In this document: positions 63,046-64,000 of the stretch, in pieces
Position numbering within the stretch: position 1 is the first letter of the stretch
Layout of the letters: every line of letters begins with the position of its first letter
Assembly: GCA_905221605.1 (NCBI GenBank)
Contig: CAJNDS010000291.1
Location: 700,060-764,059 of the forward strand
DNA length: 64,000 nucleotides
Source: Symbiodinium natans
Lineage: Eukaryota > Sar > Dinophyceae > Suessiales > Symbiodiniaceae
Reading direction: 5' to 3'
Position numbers and translations under genes: made by a program
The notes under the pieces: generated by a model
The model's database searches: none
Seen by the model: the letters and a program-made list of their open reading frames with translations, nothing else
Told to the model about the DNA's origin: nothing

Positions 63046-63779
63046 TAGGCTCATGCAGCCTAGATCTTTGTTCTGGAATGTTCTTGGCCAACACAAAGCC
63101 GAGACCGGCCAAGTCTGCGCTGCAAGGCGAGACGCCGGGCATCGCCTACCAAAAGGCGAGTGGGAGGGCATCACGTAAACTCCAATCCCCCTTCAGGGTG
63201 CGCTGGAGCGCTGCACACTCCCCCAAACCCCCACAGAGTCCCTGCCGAAACTGAAGCAATCAACTCAATGAAGGAGCGGGAGCGAAGATGACCATTCCGG
63301 ATTTTTTGCTTAGAATCAGGGTGCGCACACACACACACACCTTCGGAGAGGGGCAATGTCGTGTCCTCCGCCATAGGCCCTTGTCCTCCGTCACAGATGT
63401 CGGACCTTGGAAGTCTGGTCGTCGCTGTCTTTTTCGGGACCCAGCTGCCATGATTGGCCCGGGAGCGTCCCGGTGGCCCCAGCTGTCTGCAGTGGCCCAG
63501 AGCACCTCCCAACATCGTCGTCGTGGTCGTCATCAACGACGGGCACCCAGCTGTCCGTAGCGAGCCAGAGCGCCTCTAATACCTTTGCGCAACGATTGGA
63601 CAGCTATGCACTTCAGACTCATCATCAGAAACCATGGTTCGCAATGAAAGAGTGAGGCATGAGTCAGGGCATGCCCGTGAGTCGAAAACGTGAGCCCCCT
63701 ACAGAAAACACTCCCCAGAAACGTGAGTCGAAAACACCCTGCCGCTGCCAGAAAACCTGAAGCCTACTCCTCTCCCATG

Positions 63780-64000
63780 CTACATGGTTTAGGGGTTTTG
63801 AGGGGTTTTGAGGGTTCAGGGATTTTAGGGTTCAGGGTTTTTAGGGTTTAGGGCTTTTTAGGGTTTAAGGTTTAGGGATTTTTAGGGTTTACAGTAGGGG
63901 GTTTGGTTCAGAGTTTAGGGGCATTAGGGTTTAGAGTTTTTTTTCGGCTTAGGGTTTTTAGGGTTTAGGCTTTAGGGGTTTTAGGATTTCGGGTTTGGTG
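63780..64000 (+). repeat. Degenerate TTTAGGG-type tract at the right edge
   Basis: Many TTTAGGG, TTTTAGGG and TTCAGGG units with irregular spacing, extending to the end of the window. The irregular spacing argues for interstitial or subtelomeric-like DNA, not a functional chromosome end. Confidence 0.88.

Overview
The window looks like nuclear DNA from a dinoflagellate, probably a Symbiodiniaceae-like alga. This is inferred from sequence style, because nothing could be searched. Recognisable proteins are split into very short exons of roughly 35-120 bases. Homologous exons join in frame only if many introns are allowed to begin with GC (sometimes GA) instead of GT, and exons usually begin with G directly after AG. 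Every multi-exon gene recognised lies on the + strand, and intergenic and intronic DNA carries many degenerate TTTAGGG/CCCTAAA tracts and microsatellites. Long single-frame ORFs are therefore mostly meaningless here; genes were found by conserved motifs and splice phase.

Layout. Bases 1-136 hold, on the - strand, the start of a gene with a hydrophobic leader that runs off the left edge. From 137 to about 15 kb no convincing gene is seen; this part contains a CAA microsatellite (6577-6665), an unusual purine/pyrimidine repeat field with a perfect palindrome (10.1-11.5 kb) and telomere-like DNA (13.2 kb). Weak exon candidates lie at 15-16 kb. From 16.3 to 22.8 kb there are two consecutive aquaporin (MIP) units, either one double-length gene or two tandem genes. 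At 23.8-28.6 kb lies the first of three related copies (A) of an unrecognised protein with a long Lys/Glu/Arg/Ser-rich tail. Copies B (43.7-47.4 kb) and C (47.7-49.9 kb, lacking the 5' exons) lie further on. Between A and B are unassigned exons (29.8-31.7 kb), a DUF4116-repeat gene (32.1-32.7 kb) and a nearly complete cyclin-dependent-type kinase (33.2-38.8 kb) whose PSTAIRE-equivalent reads PAHAVRE. After these come a repeat-rich block (39.1-40.9 kb) with a long inverted repeat and a 5S rRNA-like fragment at 42.6 kb. A papain-family cysteine peptidase with its I29 propeptide spans 53.1-58.7 kb. The right end holds weak exon candidates and ends in TTTAGGG-like DNA.

The genes do not form an obvious pathway. 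They look like a same-strand dinoflagellate gene array. The three-copy RS/KE-tail family, the conserved intron positions with changing donor dinucleotides, the double aquaporin and the PAHAVRE kinase are the parts most worth a second look.
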